From assembly GCF_041080655.1 (NCBI RefSeq), contig NZ_CP163525.1, positions 7,192,001 through 7,256,000 on the forward strand: 64,000 nucleotides of DNA. Reading direction: 5' to 3'. Made by a program: the position numbers and the translations under genes. Under the pieces are notes generated by a model, which had not been told where the DNA came from, did not search any database, and saw only the letters and a list, made by a program, of their open reading frames with translations. Within the stretch, counting starts at the first letter, position 1. The number at the start of each line of letters is the position of its first letter. This document shows positions 26,031 to 34,808 of the stretch, piece after piece. Source of the stretch: Streptomyces sp. CG4 (lineage in GTDB: Bacteria > Actinomycetota > Actinomycetes > Streptomycetales > Streptomycetaceae).

Positions 26031-27149
26031 TCAGCCCTCCGAAGGAGCGAGGCGCTCGAGCTCCGCCTGGGTGGACTTCAGCAGGTCGTTCCAGGACGCC
26101 TCGAACTTCTCGACGCCCTCGTCCTCCAGCACCTGCACCACGTCGTCGTACGAGATGCCGAGCTCCTCGATCGCGTCGATCTCGGCGCGGGCCTGCTCGT
26201 AGGTGCCGGCGATGGTGTTGCCGGTGACCTCGCCGTGGTCGTCGGTGGCCTCCAGCGTGGCCTCCGGCATGGTGTTGACCGTGTTCGGCGCGACCAGCTC
26301 GGTGACGTACAGCGTGTCCGGGTACGCCGGGTCCTTCACACCGGTCGACGCCCACAGCGGACGCTGCCTGTTGGCGCCCGCGTTCTCCAGGGCGCTCCAG
26401 CGGTCCGAGGCGAACACCTCCTCGTACGCCTGGTAGGCGAGGCGCGCGTTGGCGACGGCGGCCTTGCCGCGCAGCGCCTTGGCCTCGTCGGTGCCGAGGT
26501 CGTTCAGGCGCTTGTCGATCTCGGTGTCCACGCGGGACACGAAGAAGGACGCCACGGAGCGGATGAGCGACAGGTCCAGGCCGCGCTCCTTCGCCTTCTC
26601 CAGGCCGGCCAGGTAGGCGGCCATGACCTCGCGGTAGCGCTCCAGGGAGAAGATCAGCGTGACGTTGACGCTGATGCCGAGGCCGATGACCTCGGTGATC
26701 GCCGGCAGCCCCGCCTTGGTGGCCGGGATCTTGATCAGGGTGTTGGGCCGGTCGACCAGCCAGGCCAGCTGCTTGGCCTCGGCGACGGTGGCCGCCGTGT
26801 TGTGCGCGAGGCGCGGGTCGACCTCGATGGAGACCCGGCCGTCCTGGCCGCCGGTGGCGTCGAAGACGGGGCGCAGGATGTCGGCGGCGTCGCGGACGTC
26901 CGCCGTGGTGATCATGCGGATGGCCTCTTCGACGGTGACCTTGCGGGCGGCGAGGTCCGTGACCTGCTGCTGGTAGCCGTCGCCGCCGCTGATCGCCTTC
27001 TGGAAGATCGTCGGGTTGGTGGTGACGCCCACGACGTGCTGCTGGTCGATCAGCTCGGCGAGGTTGCCGGACGTGATCCGCTTGCGCGACAGGTCGTCCA
27101 GCCAGATCGCGACGCCTTCTTCGGAGAGGCGCTTGAGTGCGTCTGTCAT
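26031..27149 (-). CDS. tal: transaldolase
   Basis: It transfers dihydroxyacetone units between sugar phosphates in the non-oxidative pentose-phosphate pathway. It has 372 residues, the longer actinobacterial class. TTNPTIFQKAI and the Schiff-base lysine region TLIKIPATKAGLPAI are present. It sits 33 nt after tkt and directly before zwf in the operon. Confidence 0.96.
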   Translation of the reverse strand: MTDALKRLSEEGVAIWLDDLSRKRITSGNLAELIDQQHVVGVTTNPTIFQKAISGGDGYQQQVTDLAARKVTVEEAIRMITTADVRDAADILRPVFDATGGQDGRVSIEVDPRLAHNTAATVAEAKQLAWLVDRPNTLIKIPATKAGLPAITEVIGLGISVNVTLIFSLERYREVMAAYLAGLEKAKERGLDLSLIRSVASFFVSRVDTEIDKRLNDLGTDEAKALRGKAAVANARLAYQAYEEVFASDRWSALENAGANRQRPLWASTGVKDPAYPDTLYVTELVAPNTVNTMPEATLEATDDHGEVTGNTIAGTYEQARAEIDAIEELGISYDDVVQVLEDEGVEKFEASWNDLLKSTQAELERLAPSEG

Positions 27150-27182
27150 GGAATTACATCTCCTACGTGTCGTATATGAGCG

Positions 27183-29270
27183 TCAGCGCTGGGCGGCGGC
27201 GAGGGATTCCCGGGCCTTGTCGGCCACATTCTCGGCAGTGAAGCCGAACTCGCGGAAGAGCACCTTGCCGTCGGCGGAAGCACCGAAGTGCTCCAGGGAA
27301 ACGATGCGGCCGGCGTCCCCGACGTAGCGGTACCAGGTCAGCCCGATGCCCGCCTCCACGGCCACGCGGGCCCTGACGGACGGCGGGAGCACGGAGTCCT
27401 TGTACGCCTGGTCCTGCTCCTCGAACCACTCGACGGACGGCATCGACACGACACGCGTGGCAACGCCCTCGGCCTGCAGCTGCTCACGCGCCTCGACGGC
27501 CACGTGCACCTCGGAACCGGTGGCGATCAGGATCACCTGCGGCTCGCCGCCCTCGGCCTCGAACAGCACGTAACCGCCGCGCGCCGCGTCCTCGTTGGGC
27601 TCGTACGTCGGCACGCCCTGGCGGGTGAGCGCGAGGCCGTGCGGTGCGCCCTTGCCGAACTCCTTGGTGTAGCGGCCCAGGATCTCGCGCCAGGCGATCG
27701 CCGTCTCGTTGGCGTCCGCCGGGCGGACGACGTTCAGACCGGGGATCGCGCGCAGCGAGGCCAGGTGCTCGACCGGCTGGTGGGTGGGGCCGTCCTCGCC
27801 GAGACCGATGGAGTCGTGCGTCCACACGTACGTCACCGGCAGGTGCATCAGGGCCGACAGGCGCACCGCGTTGCGCATGTAGTCGGAGAAGACGAGGAAC
27901 GTGCCGCCGTACACACGGGTGTTGCCGTGCAGCGTGATGCCGTTCATCTCGGCACCCATGGAGTGCTCGCGGATGCCGAAGTGGATCGTACGGCCGTACG
28001 GGTTGGCCTCGGGCAGCGGGTTGCCCTCGGGCAGGAAGGAGCTCTCCTTGTCGATGGTCGTGTTGTTCGAGCCGGCGAGGTCGGCGGAGCCGCCCCACAG
28101 CTCGGGGACCACCGCGCCGAGCGCCTGCAGCACCTTGCCGGAGGCGGCACGCGTGGCGACGCCCTTGCCCGGCTCGAAGACCGGGATCTTCTCCTCCCAG
28201 CCGGTGGGCAGCTCGCCCTTGCTGATCCGGTCGAACTCGGCGGCCCGCTCCGGGTTGTCGTCCCGCCACAGCTGCAGGGACTTCTCCCACTCGGCCTTCG
28301 CCTGCGCGCCGCGCTCCAGGGCCTTGCGGGTGTGGGTGATGACCTCGTCCTCGACGGCGAAGTGCTGCTCGGGGTCGAAGCCGAGGACGCGCTTGGTGGC
28401 CGCGACCTCGTCCTCGCCCAGCGCCGAGCCGTGCGCGGCCTCGGTGTTCTGGGCGCTCGGGGCCGGCCAGGCGATGATCGAGCGCATCGCGATGAAGGAC
28501 GGCCGGTCCGTGACCGCCTTGGCCTTCTGGACGGCGTCGTAGATGGCGGCCGGGTCCAGGTCGCCGTTGTCCTGGGCCTCGACGCGCTGCACATGCCAGC
28601 CGTAGGCCTCGTAGCGCTTGACGGTGTCCTCGGACACGGCCGTCTCGGTGTCGCCCTCGATCGAGATGTGGTTGTCGTCCCACAGCAGGATCAGGTTGCC
28701 GAGCTTCTGGTGGCCCGCGAGCGAGGAGGCCTCGGCGGAGATGCCCTCCTGGAGGCAGCCGTCACCGGCGATGCAGTAGACGAAGTGGTCGAAGGGGGAC
28801 TCGCCCTGCGGCGCGTCCGGGTCGAACAGGCCGCGCTCGTAGCGGGCGGCCATCGCCATGCCCACCGCGTTGGCGACACCCTGGCCGAGCGGGCCGGTGG
28901 TGGTCTCGACGCCCTTGGTGTGCCCGTACTCCGGGTGGCCCGGGGTCTTCGAGCCCCAGGTGCGGAAGGACTCCAGGTCCGCCAGCTCCAGGCCGAAGCC
29001 GGCCAGGTAGAGCTGGGTGTAGAGGGTCAGGGACGAGTGGCCGGCGGACAGCACGAAGCGGTCGCGCCCCACCCACTCCGGGTCGGCCGGGTCGTGCCGC
29101 ATCACCTTCTGGAAGAGGGTGTAGGCGGCCGGCGCCAGGCTCATCGCCGTACCGGGATGGCCGTTGCCGACCTTCTGTACGGCGTCGGCGGCCAGGACAC
29201 GGGCGGTGTCCACGGCCCGCTGGTCCAGGTCGGTCCACTCAAGGTCTGTGGTGGTCGGCTTGGTGCTCAC
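27183..29270 (-). CDS. tkt: transketolase
   Basis: Thiamine-diphosphate enzyme that transfers two-carbon units. It has 695 residues. NGHPGTAMSLAP at the N-terminus and the thiamine-binding CIAGDGCLQEGISAEASSLAG motif region are present. The pyrimidine-domain segment YVWTHDSIGLGEDGPTHQP and the C-terminal domain are complete. The start is GTG 29270 with a GAGGAG about 11 nt upstream. It is the first gene of the minus-strand pentose-phosphate operon and diverges from ctaB. Confidence 0.97.
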   Translation of the reverse strand: MSTKPTTTDLEWTDLDQRAVDTARVLAADAVQKVGNGHPGTAMSLAPAAYTLFQKVMRHDPADPEWVGRDRFVLSAGHSSLTLYTQLYLAGFGLELADLESFRTWGSKTPGHPEYGHTKGVETTTGPLGQGVANAVGMAMAARYERGLFDPDAPQGESPFDHFVYCIAGDGCLQEGISAEASSLAGHQKLGNLILLWDDNHISIEGDTETAVSEDTVKRYEAYGWHVQRVEAQDNGDLDPAAIYDAVQKAKAVTDRPSFIAMRSIIAWPAPSAQNTEAAHGSALGEDEVAATKRVLGFDPEQHFAVEDEVITHTRKALERGAQAKAEWEKSLQLWRDDNPERAAEFDRISKGELPTGWEEKIPVFEPGKGVATRAASGKVLQALGAVVPELWGGSADLAGSNNTTIDKESSFLPEGNPLPEANPYGRTIHFGIREHSMGAEMNGITLHGNTRVYGGTFLVFSDYMRNAVRLSALMHLPVTYVWTHDSIGLGEDGPTHQPVEHLASLRAIPGLNVVRPADANETAIAWREILGRYTKEFGKGAPHGLALTRQGVPTYEPNEDAARGGYVLFEAEGGEPQVILIATGSEVHVAVEAREQLQAEGVATRVVSMPSVEWFEEQDQAYKDSVLPPSVRARVAVEAGIGLTWYRYVGDAGRIVSLEHFGASADGKVLFREFGFTAENVADKARESLAAAQR

Positions 29271-29633
29271 CCTGGGTCAGGGCTCCTCTCCACATGTCGG
29301 TCGCCGGTCTCGGGGCATGCGCGCCCACCCGGCCGCCGGCGTGCTTCTGCCCGCCGGCCGCTGCCGAGCCTACCCCCGTGAGCACGTGCGTTTTTTCGAC
29401 TCATTCCAGACTGCCGGGAGTCTGTGCGATCCGCCTCCCGACTGGCCGACACGCCATTTGGCACATGAATACGGAGCCTGTCATCTGAGCGCTCAATCGA
29501 GAGGTAGCACCCCTCTTATGGGACGTACGCCAACACGACCCCACCCCCGCGAAGGCCGGGGTATGGGCAACGTCTAAAGTGGCGTGGTACGCGCGAGCCT
29601 TTACCGCCACTTCACACGGGGAGGCTTGCTGGG
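29271..29633. other. divergent intergenic region tkt/ctaB (363 bp)
   Basis: No gene or RNA is supported. The region should carry promoters for both tkt (minus) and ctaB (plus). The only suggestive element is a TAAAGT hexamer at 29575-29580, which fits a -10 for ctaB. GGGGAGG before ATG 29634 is its ribosome-binding site. Confidence 0.35.
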
Positions 29634-30605
29634 ATGTCTCTGTCAGGGGTGTGCGTGACGGCCGTCGAATCACGTCCAGCGGGCGTGCTGGGTGGTGCGA
29701 GCCAGGGCCCGGTTCACCGGCCGTTCGGGGCTCGTGTCAAGGCGTTCGTGGCGCTGACCAAGCCGCGGATCATCGAGCTGCTGCTCATCACCACCGTTCC
29801 GGTGATGTTCCTGGCGCAGCAGGGTGTGCCCGATCTGAAGCTGGTCCTGCTGACCTGTGTCGGCGGCTACCTCTCGGCGGGCGGCGCCAACGCGCTGAAC
29901 ATGTACATCGACCGGGACATCGACGCCCTGATGGACCGCACCTCGCAGCGGCCGCTGGTGACCGGCATGGTCAGCCCGCGCGAGTGCCTGGCCTTCGGCA
30001 TCACCCTCGCGGTCGTCTCGACGCTGCTCTTCGGTCTCACCGTCAACTGGCTGAGCGCCTGGCTCTCGCTCGGCGCGCTCCTCTTCTATGTCGTCGTCTA
30101 CACGATGATCCTCAAGCGGCGTACGTCGCAGAACATCGTGTGGGGCGGCATCGCCGGCTGTCTGCCGGTGCTGATCGGCTGGTCCTCCGTCACGAACTCG
30201 ATGTCCTGGGCGCCGGTCATCCTCTTCCTCGTCATGTTCTTCTGGACGCCGCCGCACTACTGGCCGCTGTCCATGAAGGTCAAGGAGGACTACGCGCGCG
30301 TGGGCGTGCCGATGCTCCCGGTCATCGCGTCCAACAAGGTCGTCGCCCGGCAGATCGTCATCTACAGCTGGGTGATGGTCCTGGTCTCGCTGCTCCTCAC
30401 CCCGCTCGGCTACACCGGCTGGTTCTACACGGTGGTCGCCCTCGCGGCCGGCGGCTTCTGGCTCTGGGAGGCGCACGGCCTGCAGAACCGGGCGAAGGCC
30501 GAGGTGACCGGCGTGAAGCTGAAGGAGATGCGGCTCTTCCACTGGTCGATCACGTACGTGTCGATCCTCTTCGTCGCGGTCGCGGTGGACCCGTTCCTGC
30601 GCTGA
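29634..30605 (+). CDS. ctaB: protoheme IX farnesyltransferase (heme O synthase)
   Basis: A UbiA-superfamily prenyltransferase that adds farnesyl to heme B for heme-copper oxidases. It has 323 residues and about eight helices after a 45-residue polar start. Asp-rich sites are seen in NALNMYIDRDIDALMDRTSQ (the first DxxxD prenyl-diphosphate motif) and in the region around PHYWPLSMKVKEDYARVGV. ATG 29634 is used; GTG 29655 is a possible alternative. Heme A synthase lies 2.2 kb downstream on the other strand. Confidence 0.95.
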   Translation: MSLSGVCVTAVESRPAGVLGGASQGPVHRPFGARVKAFVALTKPRIIELLLITTVPVMFLAQQGVPDLKLVLLTCVGGYLSAGGANALNMYIDRDIDALMDRTSQRPLVTGMVSPRECLAFGITLAVVSTLLFGLTVNWLSAWLSLGALLFYVVVYTMILKRRTSQNIVWGGIAGCLPVLIGWSSVTNSMSWAPVILFLVMFFWTPPHYWPLSMKVKEDYARVGVPMLPVIASNKVVARQIVIYSWVMVLVSLLLTPLGYTGWFYTVVALAAGGFWLWEAHGLQNRAKAEVTGVKLKEMRLFHWSITYVSILFVAVAVDPFLR

Positions 30606-30674
30606 CACACGCCGGGCGTACGTCACAGGGGCCCGCTCTCGCCAGCCGATCTACTCGTGAGTAGCATCCTGGTC

Positions 30675-30995
30675 ATGGCAGACACGCAGCAGGTTGACCC
30701 GAAGGCCGAGCGCATGGCGGCCCGGCTCGCCCACCAGATCAGCGCCTTCGCCAAGGCACACGGCGGTGCGGAGGGCCAGGTGGCCCACATCGGCGAGCGC
30801 GGCGCCCGTATCGTCCTCGTCGGCGAGGACGGCGGCTGGGGCGACCTGGTGGCGCCCAGCACCGAGATCGCCGAGGCGGCCGTACAGAAGTCCGGCATCA
30901 CCGTCCACGAGTCCTTCGACGGCGAGTTCGCGGCGAAGGTGACGACGGGCCCGTACGAGTGGAAGCGGATGGCCGGCATTCAGCTCGGCGGTTGA
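30675..30995 (+). CDS. conserved small actinobacterial protein
   Basis: A 106-residue soluble protein beginning MADTQQVDPKAERMAARLAH. It has an alpha-helical N-terminus and a beta-rich remainder with GERGARIVLVGEDGGWGDLV. No catalytic motif or membrane segment is recognised. ATG 30675 is preferred over GTG 30657 because the codons between are atypical. I do not know the function. Confidence 0.75.
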   Translation: MADTQQVDPKAERMAARLAHQISAFAKAHGGAEGQVAHIGERGARIVLVGEDGGWGDLVAPSTEIAEAAVQKSGITVHESFDGEFAAKVTTGPYEWKRMAGIQLGG

Positions 30996-31029
30996 TCAGC
31001 GCGCCCGAAGGGGCGCGAGGCTGTATCGA

Positions 31030-31110
31030 TATGCGGCTCCGCCGCGATGGGGGTCCCCCCCCGGGGTCGAGCGAAGCCGAGAATTTGGGGGAGCGACCAG
31101 CCACATACGG
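31030..31110. repeat. C-rich Streptomyces-type intergenic repeat
   Basis: GGGGGTCCCCCCCCGGGG is followed by a CGAGCGAAGCCGAG segment and TTTGGGGGAG, so the C and G runs can pair around a short core. Similar CCCCC/GGGGG elements are common between genes in Streptomyces. It could act as a transcription terminator for the small gene upstream. Confidence 0.4.
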
Positions 31111-31210
31111 TCTGAAGCCGCCAAATAACCCGCAGCCCCGAGTTCATCCGCGACCTCGAACCCCGTTCACCCGTTAGGCCGTTAAAGCCAGCGCACACGG
31201 GAGGGTCGGG

Positions 31211-32335
31211 ATGATCGAAACGCCGTCCCTCGTGGACCAGTACTGTCACGGCGTACTGCGGACGGAACTGGGCCTCGGCACCTTCGAGGCCCAACTCGCC
31301 CGCACCGAGGGCCCGCCGGCGCCCGGCACCACGCTGTTCGACACCCAGACGGGCTTCGCCGTACGGCGCTGGTGCCCGCCCCTGCTCGGCCTGGAACCCC
31401 ACTGCGCGCCCGCCCGCTATCTGGCCCGGCGCCGCGAACTGGGCGTCCTGGAATCGGGGCGCAGGCTCCTGCGGGGCAGCGGCATCACCACCTACCTCGT
31501 CGACACCGGCCTGCCCGGCGACCTCACCGGCCCCGCCGAGATGGCCCGCGACGGCGCCGCCGAGGCCCGCGAGATCGTCCGGCTCGAACTGCTCGCGGAG
31601 CAGGTCGCCGACACCTCCGGCACCGTCGAGTCCTTCCTGGCCAACCTCGCCGAGTCCGTGCACGTCGCCGCCGCGAACGCGGTCGCCTTCACCTCCGTCG
31701 CGGGCCTCAGACACGGCCTGGCCCTCGCGCCCGAGCCACCGGGGCCGGGGGAGGTGCGGGGCGCGGCGGGCCGCTGGCTGGCCGACCGCCGGGTCGGCGG
31801 GGCGCTCACGGACCCCGTGCTGCTACGACACCTGCTGTGGATCGCCGTGGCCTCGGGCCTGCCCCTCCAACTGCACGCCGGGCTCGGCGAGCCGGGCTCC
31901 CGCATCGACCGCACCGACCCCGTGCTGCTCACCGACTTCGTGCGGGCCACTGCAGGCCTCGGCACCGATCTGATCCTGCTGCACGGCTACCCGTACCACC
32001 GCCACGCCGCCCATCTGGCCGGCGTCTTCCCGCACGTCTACACCGACTCCGGCGCCGCGCTCGTCCGCACCGGCGCCCGCGCGGCCACCCTCCTCGCCGA
32101 GATCCTGGAGCTGGCCCCCTTCGGCAAGATCCTCTTCTCCACCGGCGCCCATGGCCTGCCCGAACTGCACGTCGTCGGCGCCCGGCTCTTCCGTGAGGCC
32201 CTGGGCCGGGTACTGGGCACCTGGGTCGCCGAGGGCGCCTGGTCGTTGGAGGACGGGCAGCGGGTGGCCCGGATGGTCGCGGCGGACAATGCGCGCCGGG
32301 TGTACGGGCTGAGTGGCACCGGTCGCACCGGCTGA
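31211..32335 (+). CDS. amidohydrolase 2 family protein
   Basis: A 374-residue metal-dependent hydrolase-like protein. Features are LVDQYCHGVLRTELGL at the N-terminus, LQLHAGLGEPGS, LLHGYPYHRHAAHLAG and the terminal KILFSTGAHGLPELHVVGARL, as in amidohydrolase-2 proteins related to the FluG N-terminal domain. The N-terminal HxH metal motif is not canonical (only one His), so activity is uncertain. The C-terminal 41 codons and the following bases are tandemly duplicated downstream. Confidence 0.75.
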   Translation: MIETPSLVDQYCHGVLRTELGLGTFEAQLARTEGPPAPGTTLFDTQTGFAVRRWCPPLLGLEPHCAPARYLARRRELGVLESGRRLLRGSGITTYLVDTGLPGDLTGPAEMARDGAAEAREIVRLELLAEQVADTSGTVESFLANLAESVHVAAANAVAFTSVAGLRHGLALAPEPPGPGEVRGAAGRWLADRRVGGALTDPVLLRHLLWIAVASGLPLQLHAGLGEPGSRIDRTDPVLLTDFVRATAGLGTDLILLHGYPYHRHAAHLAGVFPHVYTDSGAALVRTGARAATLLAEILELAPFGKILFSTGAHGLPELHVVGARLFREALGRVLGTWVAEGAWSLEDGQRVARMVAADNARRVYGLSGTGRTG

Positions 32336-32588
32336 GCCGCCGCCAGGGCCTGTCCGGCGGACCGGGTCGCAGGAGATCGGCAACGCCGTAGATGGTCGTG
32401 CTGGGCACGTGGGTCGCCGAGGGCGCCTGGTCGTTGGAGGATGGGCAGCGGGTGGCCCGGATGGTCGCGGCGGACAATGCGCGCCGGGTGTACGGGCTGA
32501 GCGGCACCGGACGCACCGGCTGAGCCGCCGCAGCCAGGGCCTGTCCGGCGGATCAGGTCGCAGGAAGTCGGCGGCGCCTCATCAGCGC
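32213..32588 (+). repeat. 188-bp imperfect tandem duplication
   Basis: CTGGGCAC at 32213 recurs at 32401, exactly 188 bp later. The coding part (to the stop codon) is nearly identical between copies. Downstream of the stop the copies diverge through small indels, and similarity fades near 32570. Confidence 0.9.
32401..32523 (+). pseudogene. duplicated 3' fragment of the amidohydrolase gene
   Basis: It encodes LGTWVAEGAWSLEDGQRVAR and on to GLSGTGRTG plus stop, a copy of the amidohydrolase C-terminus (about 40 codons) with only synonymous or silent-looking changes. There is no start codon of its own, so it is a dead fragment made by tandem duplication. Confidence 0.85.
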
Positions 32589-32594
32589 AGGTGA

Positions 32595-32614
32595 GCGGGG
32601 GCGATGGCCCCCGC
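32595..32614. terminator. short GC hairpin after the amidohydrolase region
   Basis: GCGGGGGC and GCCCCCGC form a perfect 8-bp stem with a GATG loop. Confidence 0.5.
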
Positions 32615-32768
32615 GGTAGCGGCCCCTCCCGCGCGAGCGCAGCCGGGCGTGGGGGAGTGTTCGAGCGTCGGCGACCGACGACAACGCCGCTGGGTGCCCC
32701 CACACTCTTGAGGCAGTAGGGGAGGGCGTGCAGCCCCCCCGTCCGCGACAAGGTCCGCCGGACGGGCC

Positions 32769-33779
32769 TCAGGCGCGCGTGCCCACCGGCACTTCGGTCG
32801 AGGGGCCGGGCAGATCCAGGGTGGCCTCGGGGCGTTCGCGCAGGGACAGCAGCACCCGCAGCACGCCGATCCACACGAGGCAGGAGCCGAGCATGTGGAG
32901 GCCGACCATGGCCTCGGGCAGGTGCGTGAAGTACTGGACGTAGCCGATGACGCCCTGGGCGAGCAGGATCACGAAGAGGTCGCGGGTGCGGTCCAGCGGC
33001 CCCTTGGGTGCGTCGACCGCCTTGAGGACGAACCACAGGGCGAAGGTGAGCGTCACCACGATCCAGGCGAACACGGAGTGCAGCTTGGCGACGGTCTCCC
33101 AGTCGATCGGGATGCGCTTGACGTCGCTGGAGTCGCCCGCGTGCGGGCCCGCGCCGGTGACGATCGTGCCGGCCGCGATCAGCAGGACGGTGGCGACGAC
33201 GAGGAACCACACCAGCTGCTGCACGGCCTTGCCGACCAGCGGCCGGGGCGCACCGTCGCCCTCACGGGTGCGCTGCCACATCACCCCGGCGACCGTGATC
33301 AGCGCGGTCGCCAGCAGGAAGTGCGCCGCGACGGTGTACGGGTTGAGGCCCACGAGCACCACGATGCCGCCGAGGATCGCGTTGCCCATCACCAGCCAGA
33401 ACTGCGCCCAGCCCAGCCGGGTCAGACCGCGCCGGTACGGCTTCTGGGAGCGGGCGGCGATGATCGCCCAGCCGACCGCGGCGCACAGCACGTACGTCAG
33501 CATGCGATTGCCGAACTCGATCGCGCTGTGATAGCTCAGCGCGTTCGTCGGGGTCAGTGAGCCGTCGGTGCACTCCGGCCAGGTCGGGCAGCCGAGGCCC
33601 GAGCCGGTCAGGCGTACGGCGCCGCCGGTGACGACGATGACCACCGACATCACGAGCGCGGCGAGGGCGGCCCGCTGGACGGTCCTCGGTTGCGGGGTCC
33701 AGCGTGCGGCGATGAAGGCGAGCGGGTTGCGCAGAGCCGCGACGGCGTCGGCGGGGTTCAGCTTGGGCACGGGCACCAT
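32769..33779 (-). CDS. ctaA: heme A synthase (COX15/CtaA family)
   Basis: It oxidises the heme O methyl group to make heme A for cytochrome aa3. It has 336 residues and eight predicted helices. GGAVRLTGSGLGCPTWPECTDG carries the conserved cysteine pair of Gram-positive CtaA. Heme-ligand histidines are present in the helices (SYHSAIEFGNR, AAHFLLATALI, KLHSVFAW, GLHMLGS). ATG 33779 (MVPVPKLNP) is the family-like start. It works with ctaB, 2.2 kb away on the opposite strand. Confidence 0.93.
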   Translation of the reverse strand: MVPVPKLNPADAVAALRNPLAFIAARWTPQPRTVQRAALAALVMSVVIVVTGGAVRLTGSGLGCPTWPECTDGSLTPTNALSYHSAIEFGNRMLTYVLCAAVGWAIIAARSQKPYRRGLTRLGWAQFWLVMGNAILGGIVVLVGLNPYTVAAHFLLATALITVAGVMWQRTREGDGAPRPLVGKAVQQLVWFLVVATVLLIAAGTIVTGAGPHAGDSSDVKRIPIDWETVAKLHSVFAWIVVTLTFALWFVLKAVDAPKGPLDRTRDLFVILLAQGVIGYVQYFTHLPEAMVGLHMLGSCLVWIGVLRVLLSLRERPEATLDLPGPSTEVPVGTRA

Positions 33780-33825
33780 CGTAGGCCGCCGCTTGTGCAC
33801 GCGTTCACGAGGGTCCCCTGTGCCC

Positions 33826-34599
33826 TCACTCCCAGCGGAAGAACTTCCCCGCCGCCGCGAGACCGACGACCGCCCACACCGCGAGGATCCCCAGGTCACC
33901 CCAGGGCATCCCGGCGCCGTGCTGCAGCACGGCCCGCAGGCCGCCCGACAGGGCCGAGATCGGCAGCAGCCCCAGCACGTGCTGTGCGGCCGGGCCGAAC
34001 TTGTCCAGCGGCACGATGACACCGCCGCCGACGAGCAGCAGCAGGAAGACGAGGTTCGCGGCGGCCAGGGTCGCCTCCGCCTTCAGGGTGCCCGCCATCA
34101 GCAGGCCGAGCCCGGAGAAGGCGGCCGTACCGAGGACGAGGAGGAGCAGGACGGCGGCGGGGTTGCCGTGCGGGGACCAGCCCAGCGCGAAGGCGATGGC
34201 GGTCAGCAGGATCACCTGGAGGACCTCCGTGACCAGCACGGACGCCGTCTTGGCGGTCATCAGGCCCCAGCGCGGCAGCGGCGAGGAGGCGAGCCGCTTG
34301 AGCACGCCGTAGCGGCGCTCGAAGCCGGTGGCGATGGCCTGCCCGGTGAACGCCGTCGACATCACCGCGAGGGCCAGGATGCCCGGGGCGAGGAAGTCCA
34401 CCGCCTTGCCCTTGCCGGTGTCGACGATGTCCACGGAGCTGAACAGCGCCAGCAGCAGGGTCGGGATGACGACCGTCAGCAACAGCTGCTCGCCGTTGCG
34501 CAGCAGCATCCTGGTCTCCAGCGCCGCCTGCGCCGCGATCATGCGGGGGAGCGGCGCCGCGCCCGGCTTCGGGGAGTAGGTACCCGTGGCAGCGGTCAT
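33826..34599 (-). CDS. ABC-2 type transporter permease
   Basis: A 257-residue membrane protein with six hydrophobic segments, of the ABC-2/DrrB exporter class (LLRNGEQLLLTVVIPTLLLALF; AFTGQAIATGFERRYGVLK). It follows the ATPase gene, but two 31-codon mini-ORFs created by a 92-bp duplication intervene. Each junction is an ATGA overlap. AAGGAG lies 8 nt before ATG 34599. The location next to ctaA and suf is common in Streptomyces. The substrate is unknown. Confidence 0.9.
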   Translation of the reverse strand: MTAATGTYSPKPGAAPLPRMIAAQAALETRMLLRNGEQLLLTVVIPTLLLALFSSVDIVDTGKGKAVDFLAPGILALAVMSTAFTGQAIATGFERRYGVLKRLASSPLPRWGLMTAKTASVLVTEVLQVILLTAIAFALGWSPHGNPAAVLLLLVLGTAAFSGLGLLMAGTLKAEATLAAANLVFLLLLVGGGVIVPLDKFGPAAQHVLGLLPISALSGGLRAVLQHGAGMPWGDLGILAVWAVVGLAAAGKFFRWE

Positions 34600-34691
34600 G
34601 ACCGCAACTCCTTGCCAGTGAGCTCCAGGCTGTGTCTTCCCGGGGGGCAACCCCCGGACCCCCGGCCGATCTCCGTGTGTGCCGGAATCAT
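34596..34691 (-). CDS. mini-ORF 2 (31 aa) from tandem duplication
   Basis: ATG 34691 overlaps the stop of mini-ORF 1, and its TGA overlaps the permease ATG. It encodes MIPAHTEIGRGSGG, a short linker and the terminal SLELTGKELRS, the last ten residues being the ATPase C-terminus. An AAGGAG is embedded near its 3' end and serves the permease. It probably works as a translational relay rather than a functional peptide. Confidence 0.45.
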   Translation of the reverse strand: MIPAHTEIGRGSGGCPPGRHSLELTGKELRS

Positions 34692-34808
34692 GAACGCAAC
34701 TCCTTGCCAGTGAGCTCCAGGCTGTGTCTTCCCGGGGGGCAACCCCCGGACCCCCGGCCGATCTCCGTGTGAGCCGGAATCATGAACGCAACTCCTTGCC
34801 AGTGAGCT
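34598..34808. repeat. 92-bp tandem repeat (two full copies plus partial third)
   Basis: The ATG-proximal point recurs at 34598, 34690 and 34782, a strict 92-bp period. The full units differ at only a few bases; the third copy covers about the first 26 bp and lies inside the 3' end of the ATPase gene. Each full unit contains a CCGGGGG-GCAA-CCCCCGG hairpin. Confidence 0.95.
34688..34783 (-). CDS. mini-ORF 1 (31 aa) from tandem duplication
   Basis: ATG 34783 overlaps the ATPase TGA (ATGA), and its own TGA overlaps the ATG of mini-ORF 2. The product would be nearly identical to that of mini-ORF 2. Both reading frames are open, so ribosomes could be passed stepwise from ATPase to permease. Confidence 0.45.
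   Translation of the reverse strand: MIPAHTEIGRGSGGCPPGRHSLELTGKELRS

Larger units (their letters stand above)
32336..32768. other. 433-bp region between amidohydrolase and ctaA
   Basis: It holds the second copy of the 188-bp duplication (32401 to about 32570), a GCGGGGGC-GATG-GCCCCCGC hairpin at 32595-32614, and GC-rich sequence to 32768 with a G-rich GTGGGGGAGTGT / C-rich GTGCCCCCACAC pair. No gene is supported. Confidence 0.6.

Noticed and set aside
29294..29577. Short open frames in the tkt/ctaB divergent region
   Set aside because: They lack ribosome-binding sites and typical codon bias, and have no recognisable protein.
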